A stretch of 64,000 nt of DNA from Tetrapyrgos nigripes (Eukaryota > Basidiomycota > Agaricomycetes > Agaricales > Campanellaceae). Positions 23,779-34,031 of this stretch are shown here, one piece after another. The notes beneath the pieces are model-generated. The model was not told the origin of the DNA and searched no databases. It saw nothing but the letters and a program-made list of their open reading frames with translations. Position numbers and translations under genes: made by a program. Location of the stretch: positions 62,001 through 126,000 of the forward strand of contig JAACJM010000239.1 in the NCBI GenBank assembly GCA_013368315.1, written 5' to 3'. Within the stretch, counting starts at the first letter, position 1. Each line of letters opens with the position of its first letter.

Positions 23779-24207
23779 GGAGAGCCTGCAAAGTGCACTG
23801 GGGTGGTCGGCTGCTCACCAACTTCTACATACAGTGGACTCCTTTTTGTGGGGAAAACAAGATCTCGCTGGGTGGCATCCATGGGGCTTGCACCCGACGA
23901 AGGACCTTACGGAGAATGCGAGCCATACAAACTTCCGAGGGGAAAAAGCCGTGGCGACATCACCGAGGTTTTAGTTTCATGCTCGCAGACCATTCATCTT
24001 GACGACGAGTCTCAGGCAGAAGTCAAGACTGTCAGATACCATGAGATTTTACAAGACGAGATTATTCGTCATGAGGTGATCGGCGTTGGTCTGTCAGGAC
24101 ACTGGCTCGACGTCTTGCTTTGTGTTTCAGGAATGACGATCCAGTGGTCACTGTCAGAGGAGACACTTACCCGGGAAATCCCAGATCGATGCATTCTTGA
24201 ATACTAG
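23779..24207 (+). CDS. hypothetical frame conserved in both arms of duplication F
   Basis: The frame has no recognised family. It contains GLAPDEGPYGECEPYKLPRG, KSRGDITEVLVS and SQAEVKTVRYHE. The same words, in frame, appear on the minus strand at 63776-63540, with only substitutions and small indels between. That could mean a real small gene, or simply reflect high identity of a recent duplication. The start is not defined. The frame ends near a motif CCCGGGAAATCCCAGATCGATGCATTC, also shared by both arms. Confidence 0.3.
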   Translation, partial: GEPAKCTGVVGCSPTSTYSGLLFVGKTRSRWVASMGLAPDEGPYGECEPYKLPRGKSRGDITEVLVSCSQTIHLDDESQAEVKTVRYHEILQDEIIRHEVIGVGLSGHWLDVLLCVSGMTIQWSLSEETLTREIPDRCILEY

Positions 24208-24352
24208 CAGATCGTATGGTATTGTCCATATTGTCACCTTAGCACCCGAAAGAATGAGGTCGACATACCACTAAAGCTACATACAATCCGGTAAAGACAG
24301 TAAAGACGAACATATTAAGGTAACTATTACTCACAGACTCATGTGCGTTACG

Positions 24353-25027
24353 ATAGGATTCCTAGCGGATCGGATGATCCGGCGCCTATCCGCCAATAAG
24401 GCCTCGGACCGACGGATGTCATCCGCCCATCCATAGATCATCGTCGGATGGCTGAAGTACGTGGGAAGGTGTCGTAGTTGTCAATTTAGGTTGATCTGTA
24501 CTAATACGACCAAGTGTTCAGTCACGCATCACGGCCGAAAAAATCTGAAGCTAGATTTGACGTTTTCGGATTTTTTCGGAAGTCTTTTGGATTTTTTTTT
24601 GGCGCTAAAAATCTCAAATCAGTGAACACTTGGTCGTATTAGTATAGCACTTTATAGTTAAAAAATCTCACCAAAATCCACAGAAACACCTGGACGCGTG
24701 AAACGTCCTCAACACTCTGCTCAAAGTCGTGTTCGCATGGGAAAACACATCGGCAAAGTGGCTAAGGCCATGCTCATCATAATCATGGATGTCGGTAGTG
24801 AGTAATAGTGAGTAACTTACTGGTATTACATGTATCACTCTCTATTGGGACTTAGATACAGTTAAACGATGAAGACCCACCTTCTGAACATTTTTTTGTA
24901 TGCTCCTTAGTATGTCAGCCACTCATCTGACAGATGCCATCCGCCAATGCGGATTGGCATTCTTGAGCGATTCATCCGAGCGGATGGATCCGTATCCGAA
25001 CGTCATCCGATCCGCTAGGAGCCCTAT
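24353..25027. mobile_element. MITE with GGATC-rich subterminal repeats
   Basis: The ends read ATAGGATTCCTAGCGGATCG on the left and, reverse complemented, ATAGGGCTCCTAGCGGATCG on the right, a TIR of about 25 bp. Multiple CATCCGC/GCGGAT words cluster inside both ends, as in hAT-type subterminal repeats. No clear target duplication is seen. The opposite arm of duplication F lacks it. A second element is nested inside. Confidence 0.7.
24499..24644. mobile_element. nested 0.15-kb MITE with perfect TIRs
   Basis: TACTAATACGACCAAGTGTT and its perfect inverse close a 146-bp element, consistent with a TA target. It lies wholly inside the MITE at 24353-25027. Its interior begins GTCACGCATCACGGCC, which resembles GTCACGCGTCACGGCC in the nested element at 34971-35194. 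Confidence 0.8.
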
Positions 25028-25156
25028 TTAAAATGAAATAAATAATAATGCATAGGCCAATTACGCAGTAACTAGAGAACATCATGCAAAGGAGAGATAG
25101 CTTGACAGCAAAGTTACACAGCACGAAAGCGTAGTAAGAAAACATTTTGTACAATT

Positions 25157-26816
25157 CTAATCGTCGTCGATGGCTCCGGGAGTGATGAGCACCATGGCTC
25201 CGCATTCTTCAATTGCCTGGATATCAGCTTCGCTAATACCAGCACTGCTAAAACTGTCGTCAAAAGAGGTATCCACCTCTTCGTCGTCATCTAACAGGGG
25301 AGTGGGTTCAATGTACACCTTCTGCACAGGCTGTACCCCAGAGTCCGCCTGAGCCCTCTTCGCAACTAGTGCAGACAGTTGACTGCCTTTTATCCTCCGA
25401 GAAGCGATATTCACCAAATTCGGACATGGCGCCACTCTGGATCTTACGATAGCCAAAGACACTGAGGTCCTTCTCAACATCCCACACGAATCCTCCAGCG
25501 TCTTCTCAGTTCCCTCAGACCCAGGCTGAACTAGTTGTGGGGGATTCTGAGGGGCAAGCGCTAAAAGAAGGTTGGGGTCTGCATTCGAGAGGGAAATCTT
25601 CTTCAGAGACTGAAAAGCCCTGAGAAAGCGAAAGAAAGTCGACTCGCTGGAGGAAAGACCACTCAGTCCAAGGTGCTCAACGTTCATCAGTGGAATTGTG
25701 TACCGATGGCTTTTGACAGACACACCGGGAGAACTAGAAGCTGACGAAACTAAGTCATCGTCGGCGTGTGCCCTGTCATCAGCTAATGATAGCCAGTCAA
25801 GGATAGGAGAGGCATCGCCATGTCCAAGTGGATCAGCGATGGTTGATACGTCTTCGAGGTCGAGACGCTTGATGGAGGGAAGACGGAACAAGGAGAGCAA
25901 TTTAAGCCCATACTGGACCCTGGTGAAACCGAAATGAAATGTAAGGAGATTCTCTAGGACGAATGGGGAACCGGAGAGGTGTTTATCGTCTGGAGAATCC
26001 ACGTAGTTTTCGGTAAAATCGTTGTTGCTGAGCTGTGGTCCCCAGCCTAGAATAGCCAGGTTTTCGAGGTTGGGGCAGGAGGAAAGGATATCCATGAACT
26101 CCTGAAGGGAAGGCATAACATCGTAAGCATGGTATTTGAATTCTAGTTTGCGAAGGTTGCGTATGGGGGACTCCACCCAGTCTACATGAACGCCCACGAG
26201 AGAGACCTCACGCAGGTGCTCCACAGGCCTCCCGCCAAACAGGGGAATCGGCTCCTTCAGGTCGTCTGGCTGAAAGGTTTGGCCCTCCATAGCGAAATAC
26301 ACATTGCAGCGCAAAAGGGCTAAGGTTTGCAGAGAGGAGGGTACCACAGCGAGCTCGCTTGTGAAGTATAGAAACGTGTGGATAGGTTTCCAAGTGTCCG
26401 TGTAGATTCTGAATGATTTCCATCGCTCGACATGAGGAAGAAGGAGTTTGAGAAAGACCTGCATGTGCAGACCGGTGAAGTCATGACTATCTTCACCGTC
26501 CCAATCCCATTCATCATCCCGAAAGTCCATCAAGATACTGAGAGGACGGTTTTTTCGAACGGGAAAGCCAAGCATGGGTTCGATAAATGGCTGTCTCGCT
26601 GAAGTCGGTGATGTCTAAGTTGGTCCACAGAAAGCCGTCGGACAGTGCAATGCTTCTCCAGCGGGTGCAGGTGTGTGAAATCGTCAAAGGCATAATGAAT
26701 TCCGCATAACGATGAACATATTGATTTTCGTTACGTTCAGTCGTGAAAAGGAAGATGGAGTTGAGTAACTCGGTAGGGACGCGATCAAAAGGCGAAACTG
26801 GTCGTAGCACTGACAT
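25157..26816 (-). pseudogene. F-box/leucine-rich protein, frameshifted copy
   Basis: Paralogue of the intact gene at 61191-62879. It starts at 26816 (MSVLRPVSPFDRVPTELL). The frame is lost at a run of six A (plus-strand T at 26551-26556) where the intact copy has five, just after HAWLSRSK. From there the rest, beginning NRPLSILMDFRDDEWDWDG, is open to 25157 in the other frame. Near the C-terminus it lacks the DREELDDDD segment of the intact copy. The lesion is a single base in a homopolymer, so a sequencing error cannot be excluded. In the intact form this would be an SCF substrate adaptor. Confidence 0.85.
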
Positions 26817-27725
26817 GAAGGGATACTAGGTGTGTCGACCGTTTCAAGAGGAAAGGTATTGGTGCTGGTGTCGTCGGCTGCGACCAACTGAGACCTAGCA
26901 GCAGGTTCAATACGAGAGGGACCTGGTTCTGGCGATCAGAATTGAAGAAGCATCAAGAAGCCAGTCATTCGGACTCACATTCCTCCCAGTGCTGTTGAAG
27001 GGGAATTGGGGGTGCTAAGACCGACGGCAAGAGCAGAGTCGTGATTTATACGCCTCTGGAAATCATCAGAGAAACCACGTCAATCACACGAGTCGGATCG
27101 ACCCGGCAGTATGTCTATAAAAGGTGGGTGAGGAGAACCAAAGCGGTTTCAATGACTTTTAAATTACTACGAGGCCTTTTCGGGACTCCCGACATTCCAG
27201 CATGTGGCTATGCTTGATAGCTCTACCATTCAGTCGGCAAATTCCATGTCGTGCCGATGGGCCGTTCCCTTATTTGGGCCTCAGCGATGGCCCACATTTC
27301 CCTCGTCGCCGTTTCATACTATCAGCTTCTCAGGAACTAGCACAGATGTACTTCACCATATGTAACGTGCAGGATCAATGAACTGCTGCCGACAAAGGAC
27401 CTACAATACGTGGTAAGGATTGTTTACAATGTTTAACAAATTGATATTCATTGTTCTCCGCTCCCTGTCAAACTCCAAGTCCCCCGTTGACCCCTTCATC
27501 GAGAATCGAACGCCGCAAATGATAAATATTATTCAATATACATAATGTAAGTTACCGTTTAGCTGCTGTCAAGCTACAAGCGGGCATCTCGATCTATTGT
27601 TGAACAAGCTGAGTCTTTTTCGATGAATTGTCATGTGACACACTTTTGCTTTTGGATGTTTTTGTATCTAATCTTAAGCCAGAACAAAATGACTACATAG
27701 GTTGTAGCTACCTTTACATATTAGA

Positions 27726-28499
27726 GAGTTTGTGCACGTGCCACCAGATGCTGTACATGGCTAATTTGGCGTGTGCACGTGATGGCAGCCATACGCTGCG
27801 TGTTTCCCTGCTGCTTCTCTCCTTTCGTCCTCTGGTCAATCTTGACTTACTGGCATGGAGCGGAGAGCTCTTATTGAGTCCATCACATATCAAGAACTCA
27901 TTCAGAAACTTTTAGACGCTGTTGACGAAGAGGTAGAGACAGATAAAGTGGGTAAAATTCGTGAGGGTGGTCCAGCAAACATTTTTGAATGGGGGGATGA
28001 GGCTTGGCTGGCCCAGTTCCGGTATGTGGCCAATAACTGTGCTATTTGCATTTGCACTTATGTCGTCCCAAGTTTTCGACAGGCTGAAGTACAAGAAATG
28101 GTACAAGCAATGCAAGTGCCAGAGTATATACGCTGCCCACAGACCTGTATCAAACAGGATTCATTCACCGCTCTTTGCATGCTTTTACGACGCCTCACCT
28201 ATCCTAATTGGCTTGTAGATATGGAGCAGCAGTTTGGATGGGAATCCTCCGTGTATCTCGTATTACTCGACTCACTGCGCAATGGTTTGACTGGCATTGC
28301 GGGTAGCTGTTGCCTTGGTACAAAGCCTTTGTGAAGTTCGGGTAGAGGTCTTAGTAGGACGGTTATGTTTTTTGCCCTTAGTACGAGGCATAGTAGAGGT
28401 ACAACGCGAAGTCTACGCTACAGAAGATTTGCTGGCAGCCACCCACGTGCACACACCAGATTAGCCATGTACAGCATCTGGTGGCACATGCACAAACTC
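27726..28499 (+). mobile_element. Harbinger-like non-autonomous element
   Basis: Long inverted repeats of about 55 bp begin GAGTTTGTGCACGTGCCACC and continue through AGATGCTGTACATGGCTAAT on both sides. The interior carries a truncated transposase-like frame. R1 and R3 lack the element at the matching point, between CTTTACCTA/TATCCCTA and TTCTAATTTG. A 3-bp target duplication cannot be fixed with certainty. Confidence 0.8.
27855..28334 (+). pseudogene. truncated Harbinger/DDE_4-type transposase fragment
   Basis: An open frame of about 160 residues holding the N-terminal part of a PIF/Harbinger-type protein. The key stretch is RCPQTCIKQDSFTALCMLLR, RLTYPNWLVDMEQQFGW, after which the usual ISRITRLTAQWF reading continues in another frame (about 28255-28300). 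So there is a frameshift and then truncation before any DDE catalytic region. It lies wholly between the long inverted repeats at 27726 and 28499. It is a remnant of the element's original transposase; autonomous mobility is excluded. Confidence 0.65.
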
Positions 28500-28706
28500 C
28501 CTATTCTAATTTGAAATTACATACTCTTTCCCTTTTCAAATAAATTTGAATTTCCTGCAGTTCATTCTCACCTGATGTCAGATGTATTCCTGAATCCTTC
28601 TTCAGGTACTCAGGCCTGCTCAGGCCTCAGTCAAACTCTTTGGCTATAACATGTCATGGGTATACCATATGGTCTCTCTGTATGATTGCTCAATATGCAA
28701 GACCCA

Positions 28707-29809
28707 CATTAATAGGCTGTTTCTCTAGTAAGTGCTCTTAGCACACAGAACACAACCAGAAAAACCTATACAATTTGTTTTGCGAGTGTATCTAGTAAGT
28801 AGAATACTCTTCAATTTAGTCCACAGTTTGGAGATCTTTTGGGGGATTTTTGTAAAGGTTTGCATGAAGTCGCACACAAAGGCTATTGCCACAAAACACA
28901 CAAATGCACGAAGGCACACACACAATATCAGTTCAACCAGTTCAATTCTATTTGAAGGCGCCAATGCCTTAGACACAGTTTCCAAGTCTCGAGGACACAA
29001 GTTATAAACACAAAAACAACCAAAAAATATATTCAACACTGATTTGACCAACACTTGTATGTTTAGACTCCACGCGAGTATGATAAGTTTGTTTAGAAGC
29101 TCTTGTCCGTGTTTCACAGTCTCTACCACTAAATAGGGAGAACCCTGATACTCTACAGTCCGTTGCTTGGGTAGCTACTAGTAATACCTGGTCCTGTTAT
29201 ACTACTCGTAGCTACAACTATACAGTTTTACATTTCTTTTCAATGTCCGCTAAAATATATCAAAGAAAACAGAAAATCTACTCTAACTGCTAGTCCGTGA
29301 GTGTAGTAACTACTGGATCTAGTAGGTACCTTCTAATTAGGGTATACAGGAAACTTGAATATTATCTAATTTTCGTAGTAGGGATTTCTCTGTCCCTTGC
29401 TCCACTCTCTTTACTAGTAGGGTACTCTCTGGTACTGGCAGCCATAGCCTACCTGACTCAGGTAGCTCCACTTATGACTACACTTCGGAATACCGCTAAT
29501 CCTCTGGGTTTAGGGTAGTTCTCGTATCTAGTCTTTGCCTCTTGTCCTTATAGTATTGAACGTACACCTATCCCTTTACACTGCTAGTTTAACTTGTACA
29601 CTGCTAATCTGAGTCCAGCTCTTCAATAGTAATGCTTAAGCCTTCAAACTAGCATAGTATACCAAAGGATAGTACCGCACTCATCTTTAAGACACTAATC
29701 CGTAGTGATCTCCAGTAAGTACTGCTTTCGGTAATACTTATGCCCAAATCAGTAATCCTGCTAATTTGGATCTCCTTATGTTTGTGACTTCGCAACACTT
29801 TTAGATACT
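28707..29809. other. left part of a 3.3-kb unidentified insertion in R2
   Basis: The sequence is AT-rich with many CTAGTAG and TACT words and no supported coding region. Together with 31441-32010 it forms an insertion absent from R1 and R3. Its ends show no obvious inverted repeat or target duplication by eye. Confidence 0.5.
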
Positions 29810-29811
29810 TA

Positions 29812-31438
29812 CAGTGGGTCAAAAAATTGTCCACATGTTTCGCATTTTTGGAAAGATTGCCAATTTAAGCAATACTGAGTAGAGATATTGAAATGTGGTC
29901 AGTGATGGGCAGAACGCCCTTGATAAGAGCTACAATAATCTGTTTTATTTGTCCTATTTGGCTCAAAACTCATGGAGATATGATTGATTTAAAATGGTAT
30001 GTCATTTGGACAATTTTTTGAGTTGCCACTTCAAAATCAGTATTGTAACTATGTGATGTCTCATAGATGACATCATAAGTGGAGTTGTACAATGATGCAA
30101 TGGCTACATCATAATGATATCATAGCTGCCAGCTGGACCATATATAAGGGCATCCAGTTGTTCTATAGCCCTCATCAAATCATGAGACCCATCACATCCA
30201 CCCAGAAAGACAATATCCTCTCTCTCCTCCAAACTTCTGCTTCATCCAGGGAAATCTCTGCTAAAACTGGGGTATCCAAGTCAAAGATTGCTTCTCTGGC
30301 CAAAGAGATGTATCCTGACAAGGAGAACCATCAAGCAGGGCGTCCTAGAAAGCTGTCTACCACTGATGAACGTGCTGCTATCCAACAAATCAACACTGGC
30401 AAAGCTGAAAATGCTACAGAAGTGGCCAGAAACATCAATCCCCTCCTTGACCAACCTGCCTCCACCCAAACCATTCGAAATTCCCTTCTCAGGCATGATG
30501 TGGACACATCTAAAACGAAGAAGAAGCCCAAACTCACTGCAGCTCACAGGAAGGCTCGTTTAAACTTTGCACAGAAGTACAGAAACTGGACTGTGGATGA
30601 CTGGAAAAGGGTTATTTGGTCAGATGAGACTAAAATCAATCGATATGGGTCAGATGGACAGCAGTATGTGTGGGGGAGGAAGGGTGAATCCTTGGGAGAG
30701 AGAAATGTGGTGGAAACAGTCAAATTTGGAGGAGGAAATATCATGGTGTGGGGATGTATGGGGTGGGAAGGAGTTGGAAACATGGCAGAGGTGGAGGGCA
30801 GGATGAATGCAGAGCAGTATGTGGACATTTTGGAGAACAACCTTCTGGAGAGCATGGATATTTTGGGTGTTGATCCAGAGGTGGCCATTTTTCAGCAAGA
30901 CAATGATCCTAAACACAAGTCAAAACTGGCCACCAAGTGGTTTGAAGACAACAACATCCATTGCATGAGCTGGCCTGCTCAATCTCCTGACCTGAACCCC
31001 ATTGAACACCTCTGGACAACCCTCAAACACAAGCTCAATGGATATGACACAGCACCCTCTGGAGTTTGGGAAATATGGGACAGAGCAGCTGAAAAGTGGG
31101 ATGAAATCACAGAAGAAGATTGTCAGAAATTGATCAGGAGCATGCCTAGAAGGATTGAGGCTGTGTTGAAGGCCAAAGGAGGGCATACGAAGTACTGAGC
31201 TAGCACTTTCTGTATTTTCACTTGCATGTCAAAAAATTGTCCAAATGACATACCATTTTAAATCAGTCATATCTCCATGAGTTTTAAGCCAAATAAGACA
31301 AAACAGACAGAATATTGTAGCGTTTATCAAGGGCTTTCTGCCCATCACTGACCACATTTTAATATCTCTACTCAGTATTGCTTAAATTGGCAATCTTTCC
31401 AAAAATGCGAAACATGTGGACAATTTTTTGACCCACTG
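29812..31438 (+). mobile_element. Tc1-like element C with ~210-bp inverted repeats (1627 bp)
   Basis: The termini CAGTGGGTCAAAAAATTGTC are perfectly inverted and remain nearly identical for about 210 bp (29812-30022 against 31229-31438). The internal copy of TGTCCAAATGACATACCATT may be a second binding site. TA flanks it at 29810-29811 and 31439-31440. The transposase is intact and the repeats differ at only a few positions, so it is a recent and possibly active copy. Confidence 0.95.
30182..31198 (+). CDS. Tc1/mariner transposase, DD34E, intact (element C)
   Basis: A DNA cut-and-paste transposase of 338 residues from the ATG at 30182, the first residue of MRPITSTQKDNILSLL. The frame is open further upstream, but that lies beside the inverted repeat. 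Residues 1-60 form a first helix-turn-helix, with a GRPRK minor-groove motif at 53-57. A second DNA-binding helix set follows at about 65-115. The catalytic triad is D148 (VIWSDE), D240 (FQQDNDPKH) and E275 (SPDLNPIE), with 34 residues between the last two. The C-terminus KAKGGHTKY is shared with elements A and B. It acts in the nucleus on the long repeats at both ends. All hallmarks are present, so it is potentially functional. Confidence 0.96.
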   Translation: MRPITSTQKDNILSLLQTSASSREISAKTGVSKSKIASLAKEMYPDKENHQAGRPRKLSTTDERAAIQQINTGKAENATEVARNINPLLDQPASTQTIRNSLLRHDVDTSKTKKKPKLTAAHRKARLNFAQKYRNWTVDDWKRVIWSDETKINRYGSDGQQYVWGRKGESLGERNVVETVKFGGGNIMVWGCMGWEGVGNMAEVEGRMNAEQYVDILENNLLESMDILGVDPEVAIFQQDNDPKHKSKLATKWFEDNNIHCMSWPAQSPDLNPIEHLWTTLKHKLNGYDTAPSGVWEIWDRAAEKWDEITEEDCQKLIRSMPRRIEAVLKAKGGHTKY

Positions 31439-31440
31439 TA

Positions 31441-32010
31441 GTATCGTTGCCGCTAGTCCATCCCTTGTGTACCATCTGAAAGCTATGGATTCTAGCTTTC
31501 TATTGATATAACTATTGTACCACTTTTCTATCTTAACCATCTGTAGATATGCACCGCAAGTTTGTATACATCTGGGTTAGAATCCCGAATATCCGAATTG
31601 TCTGATGATGACGTGTCCTTTCGGATCTAGCAGTCTAAGCCTTTGATCTGGGTTTGTAATGCCAATGCGTACCCGTGAATAGGGGCGTTTCTCCTCCTTC
31701 TCTATCCCTTGAGTTGTACTAGCGGTATTAGGCCGCTATAGCAGGTTTGTTAAGTCTTTGTAGACTTTGTAGCTAGGTGGGTCTGCTACTATAGCTGTAT
31801 CTCCTAGTATGTATCTGTTATAATACTCTGAACAAGTCTTATTCTTATCCATAAGTATTGACCATTAACATCCCTTAGGTTATACACCTAATTCCTAGTA
31901 CTTTGACTAGCAGTTCAGGACTCACTCTAGTCCTTATTATCCATTTAAGAGTAACTTAGACATGTATTAGCACTAGTTTTGGGTTATTAACTGCGAATTT
32001 GTATGGCGTA
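31441..32010. other. right part of the unidentified 3.3-kb insertion in R2
   Basis: Non-coding by eye. It rejoins the R unit at GTATCAACGTTCTGACTCAGTGAACCCC, where R1 has ACCCGCGTTCCGACTCGGTGAACCCC. Confidence 0.5.
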
Positions 32011-32204
32011 TCAACGTTCTGACTCAGTGAACCCCCCATTGCCAAGAACCAACCCCTAGATCTGGATGAGGGAGAAGTTGAGAAGTTTTAGGTTTTGTTG
32101 CAGGGCATACATAGTGAGCGTAGTAGTTAATCTTGCATAGCATAAAGTTGTCGTCTCTAAGTTCTGATTTGCACTTGTATCTAGGAGTAATAAGATTAAG
32201 TATA

Positions 32205-33490
32205 CTCATTGTCACGGAAAGTAACGGTCCCATGATCTGCATCACATCCCTTGCATAGAAAGTAGTTTGTTCGTTTTGTACACTACATGACTATACAGCT
32301 ATGACCCACATGCAACACTCTAGTCCAAAGAAGAATAGACTTGTCAGTGCCATACAGACCGGAAAATCCATCTCCCAAGCTGCTGAAATTGCTGAAATAC
32401 CCTATGGAACAGTGAAGAAGATTTGGGACAGATTTTGGAAAACTGGCTCAATGAAAAACAGATGGTGTAGTGGACAACCACCCAAAGTAACCAAGCACAT
32501 GCACTGGGAGGTTGTCAGACTGGCTGTAAAGGATAGGAAGATGCCACTTCAGGAGATTGGAAACCTTGTAGAACTGCACCTGAGCATGACAGCTGTTGGT
32601 GAACACTTAGCCGAGGAAGATCTGCACAGAAGGGTTGCTAGGACAGTTCCTTTCCTCAAACCTGGTCAGAAGCAAAAGAGATTGGCTTGGGCAAGGGAAC
32701 ATGGGGGTCAGGATTGGGAGAAAGTGATTTGGTCAGATGAGTGCTATGTGTATTTGGGTGACACAAAAGGGCGGGTCTGGATAACACGTCATCCTGAAGA
32801 GGAATGGGATGAAGGCTGCTTAATTCCAAAATTCCAACAGTCCACCATCTATGTCATGGTCTGGGGGTGCATTATGAAGGGGAAGAAGGGGCCGTTGGTG
32901 GTGCTGGAGTACCCAGGAGGGAAGGGAGATGGTATGAATGTGAAAAGATATATAGAGCAGGTACTGGAGGGGAAACTTGAGAAGTTCTATGAAGATATAA
33001 GGTCAGACAGGGATGGGGTAGTCTTCCAACAGGATGGCACACTGAGTCACACTGCGAAATCCACGAAGAAATGGTTGTGCGACCATGGCATTACTCTGTT
33101 CCCACACCCACCATCTTCTCCTGACATTAGTCCCATCGAATATGTTTGGTGTGAGCTGAAAAAGCTTGTAAGGGCTAGGGAACATCCCCCTACATCAACT
33201 GAAGGGCTCATTGCAGCAGTGAAAGAGGCTTGGGATATGATAGCGGTCAAGGACATTGACAAGTATGTAAACAGGATGGATGACATTGTTGATGCTGTCT
33301 TGAAGGCAAAGGGTGGTCACACAAAATATTGACTGGGCAATAGCTTTGGGTTATGTAGAAGGATAAGAATACAGAGTTTGGTTGCAGTACATAGAGTACA
33401 TCGTAGGATAATGATACTTTTTGTTGACAAGACGACACTCAAAATTTTTAGGTCACAGATCACAGGACTGTCACTTTCTGTGACAATGAG
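32205..33490 (+). mobile_element. Tc1-like element B, intact (1286 bp)
   Basis: The ends CTCATTGTCACGGAAAGTAA (left) and CTCATTGTCACAGAAAGTGA (right, inverted) are flanked by TA at 32203-32204 and 33491-33492. Units R1 (near 22943) and R3 (near 39988) show the uninterrupted site AATAAGTA..GCTCAGCTA. It has the same length and family as element A at 1008-2293. Confidence 0.95.
32301..33332 (+). CDS. Tc1-like transposase, DD34E, intact (element B)
   Basis: A 343-residue transposase. Residues 10-50 form a helix-turn-helix (SISQAAEIAEIPYGTVKKIW), followed by SGQPPKV, a weakened GRPR-type motif. A second DNA-binding part covers about residues 65-115. The catalytic residues are D146 (VIWSDECYV), D245 (VFQQDGTLSH) and E280 (SPDISPIE), with DD34E spacing. 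The conserved VMVWGCIMKGKKGPL block lies between them. The frame is uninterrupted, unlike element A, with which it shares roughly two thirds of its residues by eye. The ATG at 32301 is preceded by about 95 bp of terminal sequence, as expected. Its inverted repeats have drifted apart slightly, so activity is possible but not certain. Confidence 0.95.
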   Translation: MTHMQHSSPKKNRLVSAIQTGKSISQAAEIAEIPYGTVKKIWDRFWKTGSMKNRWCSGQPPKVTKHMHWEVVRLAVKDRKMPLQEIGNLVELHLSMTAVGEHLAEEDLHRRVARTVPFLKPGQKQKRLAWAREHGGQDWEKVIWSDECYVYLGDTKGRVWITRHPEEEWDEGCLIPKFQQSTIYVMVWGCIMKGKKGPLVVLEYPGGKGDGMNVKRYIEQVLEGKLEKFYEDIRSDRDGVVFQQDGTLSHTAKSTKKWLCDHGITLFPHPPSSPDISPIEYVWCELKKLVRAREHPPTSTEGLIAAVKEAWDMIAVKDIDKYVNRMDDIVDAVLKAKGGHTKY

Positions 33491-33760
33491 TACTAGTAGC
33501 TCAGCTAGCTGCTAGAATGGCAGCAGGCGTCAAAAATTGAAATCCCTAATTGCTGACTGCTTACAGCTTTTCACTAGTCGATCAGTGATCACCTACTATT
33601 TCAACTCAAAAGTGTTGGAGTAGGCCATTCCAGCAAAACTCGCTCAGGCTTGTCCTCTTACCATCATCATCATGTTGCCTTTACACAGTGAGGCTGAGTG
33701 ACATGGTCGTTGATGACCTGAAATGTTCTGTTGTACTAGCTGCCAGCTCAGCCTGAGTGC

Positions 33761-34031
33761 AATTTCAGAATCATCAGTGTTACATACATAACTCCAGTAG
33801 ATTCGCTTTCAAACTGCTATGCCATTGCATTTTCATTTTTGGTGTATCAGTCAGCGGTGAAATACTGTATATATACGTGCCCGTGTGTGTTCGTAAGTTG
33901 TAATGGTGGTGGTGCTTTCTCTTTCAATTCATTTCCATCCACTTCTGAGATGTGTCAGCACCTTCCAATTTCCACACCCTCATTGCTAATCGCTATCCTC
34001 CCTCCCTTCCCCTTCACTGACATAATAGGTA
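33761..34031. other. intergenic, no gene recognised
   Basis: Right border of unit R2 and unremarkable sequence up to the next inverted-repeat element. Confidence 0.4.

Larger units (their letters stand above)
23732..27155. repeat. inverted duplication F, left arm (F-box pseudogene)
   Basis: Reverse complement of 60845-63876 over its whole length, about 3 kb at high identity. It covers the F-box gene, its promoter and a conserved frame downstream. The left arm has an extra 0.7 kb at about 24345-25045 holding a nested MITE. The other arm reads straight across that point. Confidence 0.9.
27619..33760 (+). repeat. tRNA-flanking unit R2, heavily interrupted
   Basis: Pieces 27619-27725, 28500-28706, 32011-32204 and 33493-33760 align in order with R1 (from just after its tRNA) and with R3. 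Three insertions separate them: a Harbinger derivative, a 3.3-kb block at 28707-32010, and an intact Tc1 element. The unit begins right after where the tRNA would end, so R2 has no tRNA gene. Confidence 0.8.

Noticed and set aside
30092..30181. Upstream start for the element C transposase
   Set aside because: The extra 30 residues do not resemble Tc1 proteins; the ATG at 30182 gives the usual N-terminus.
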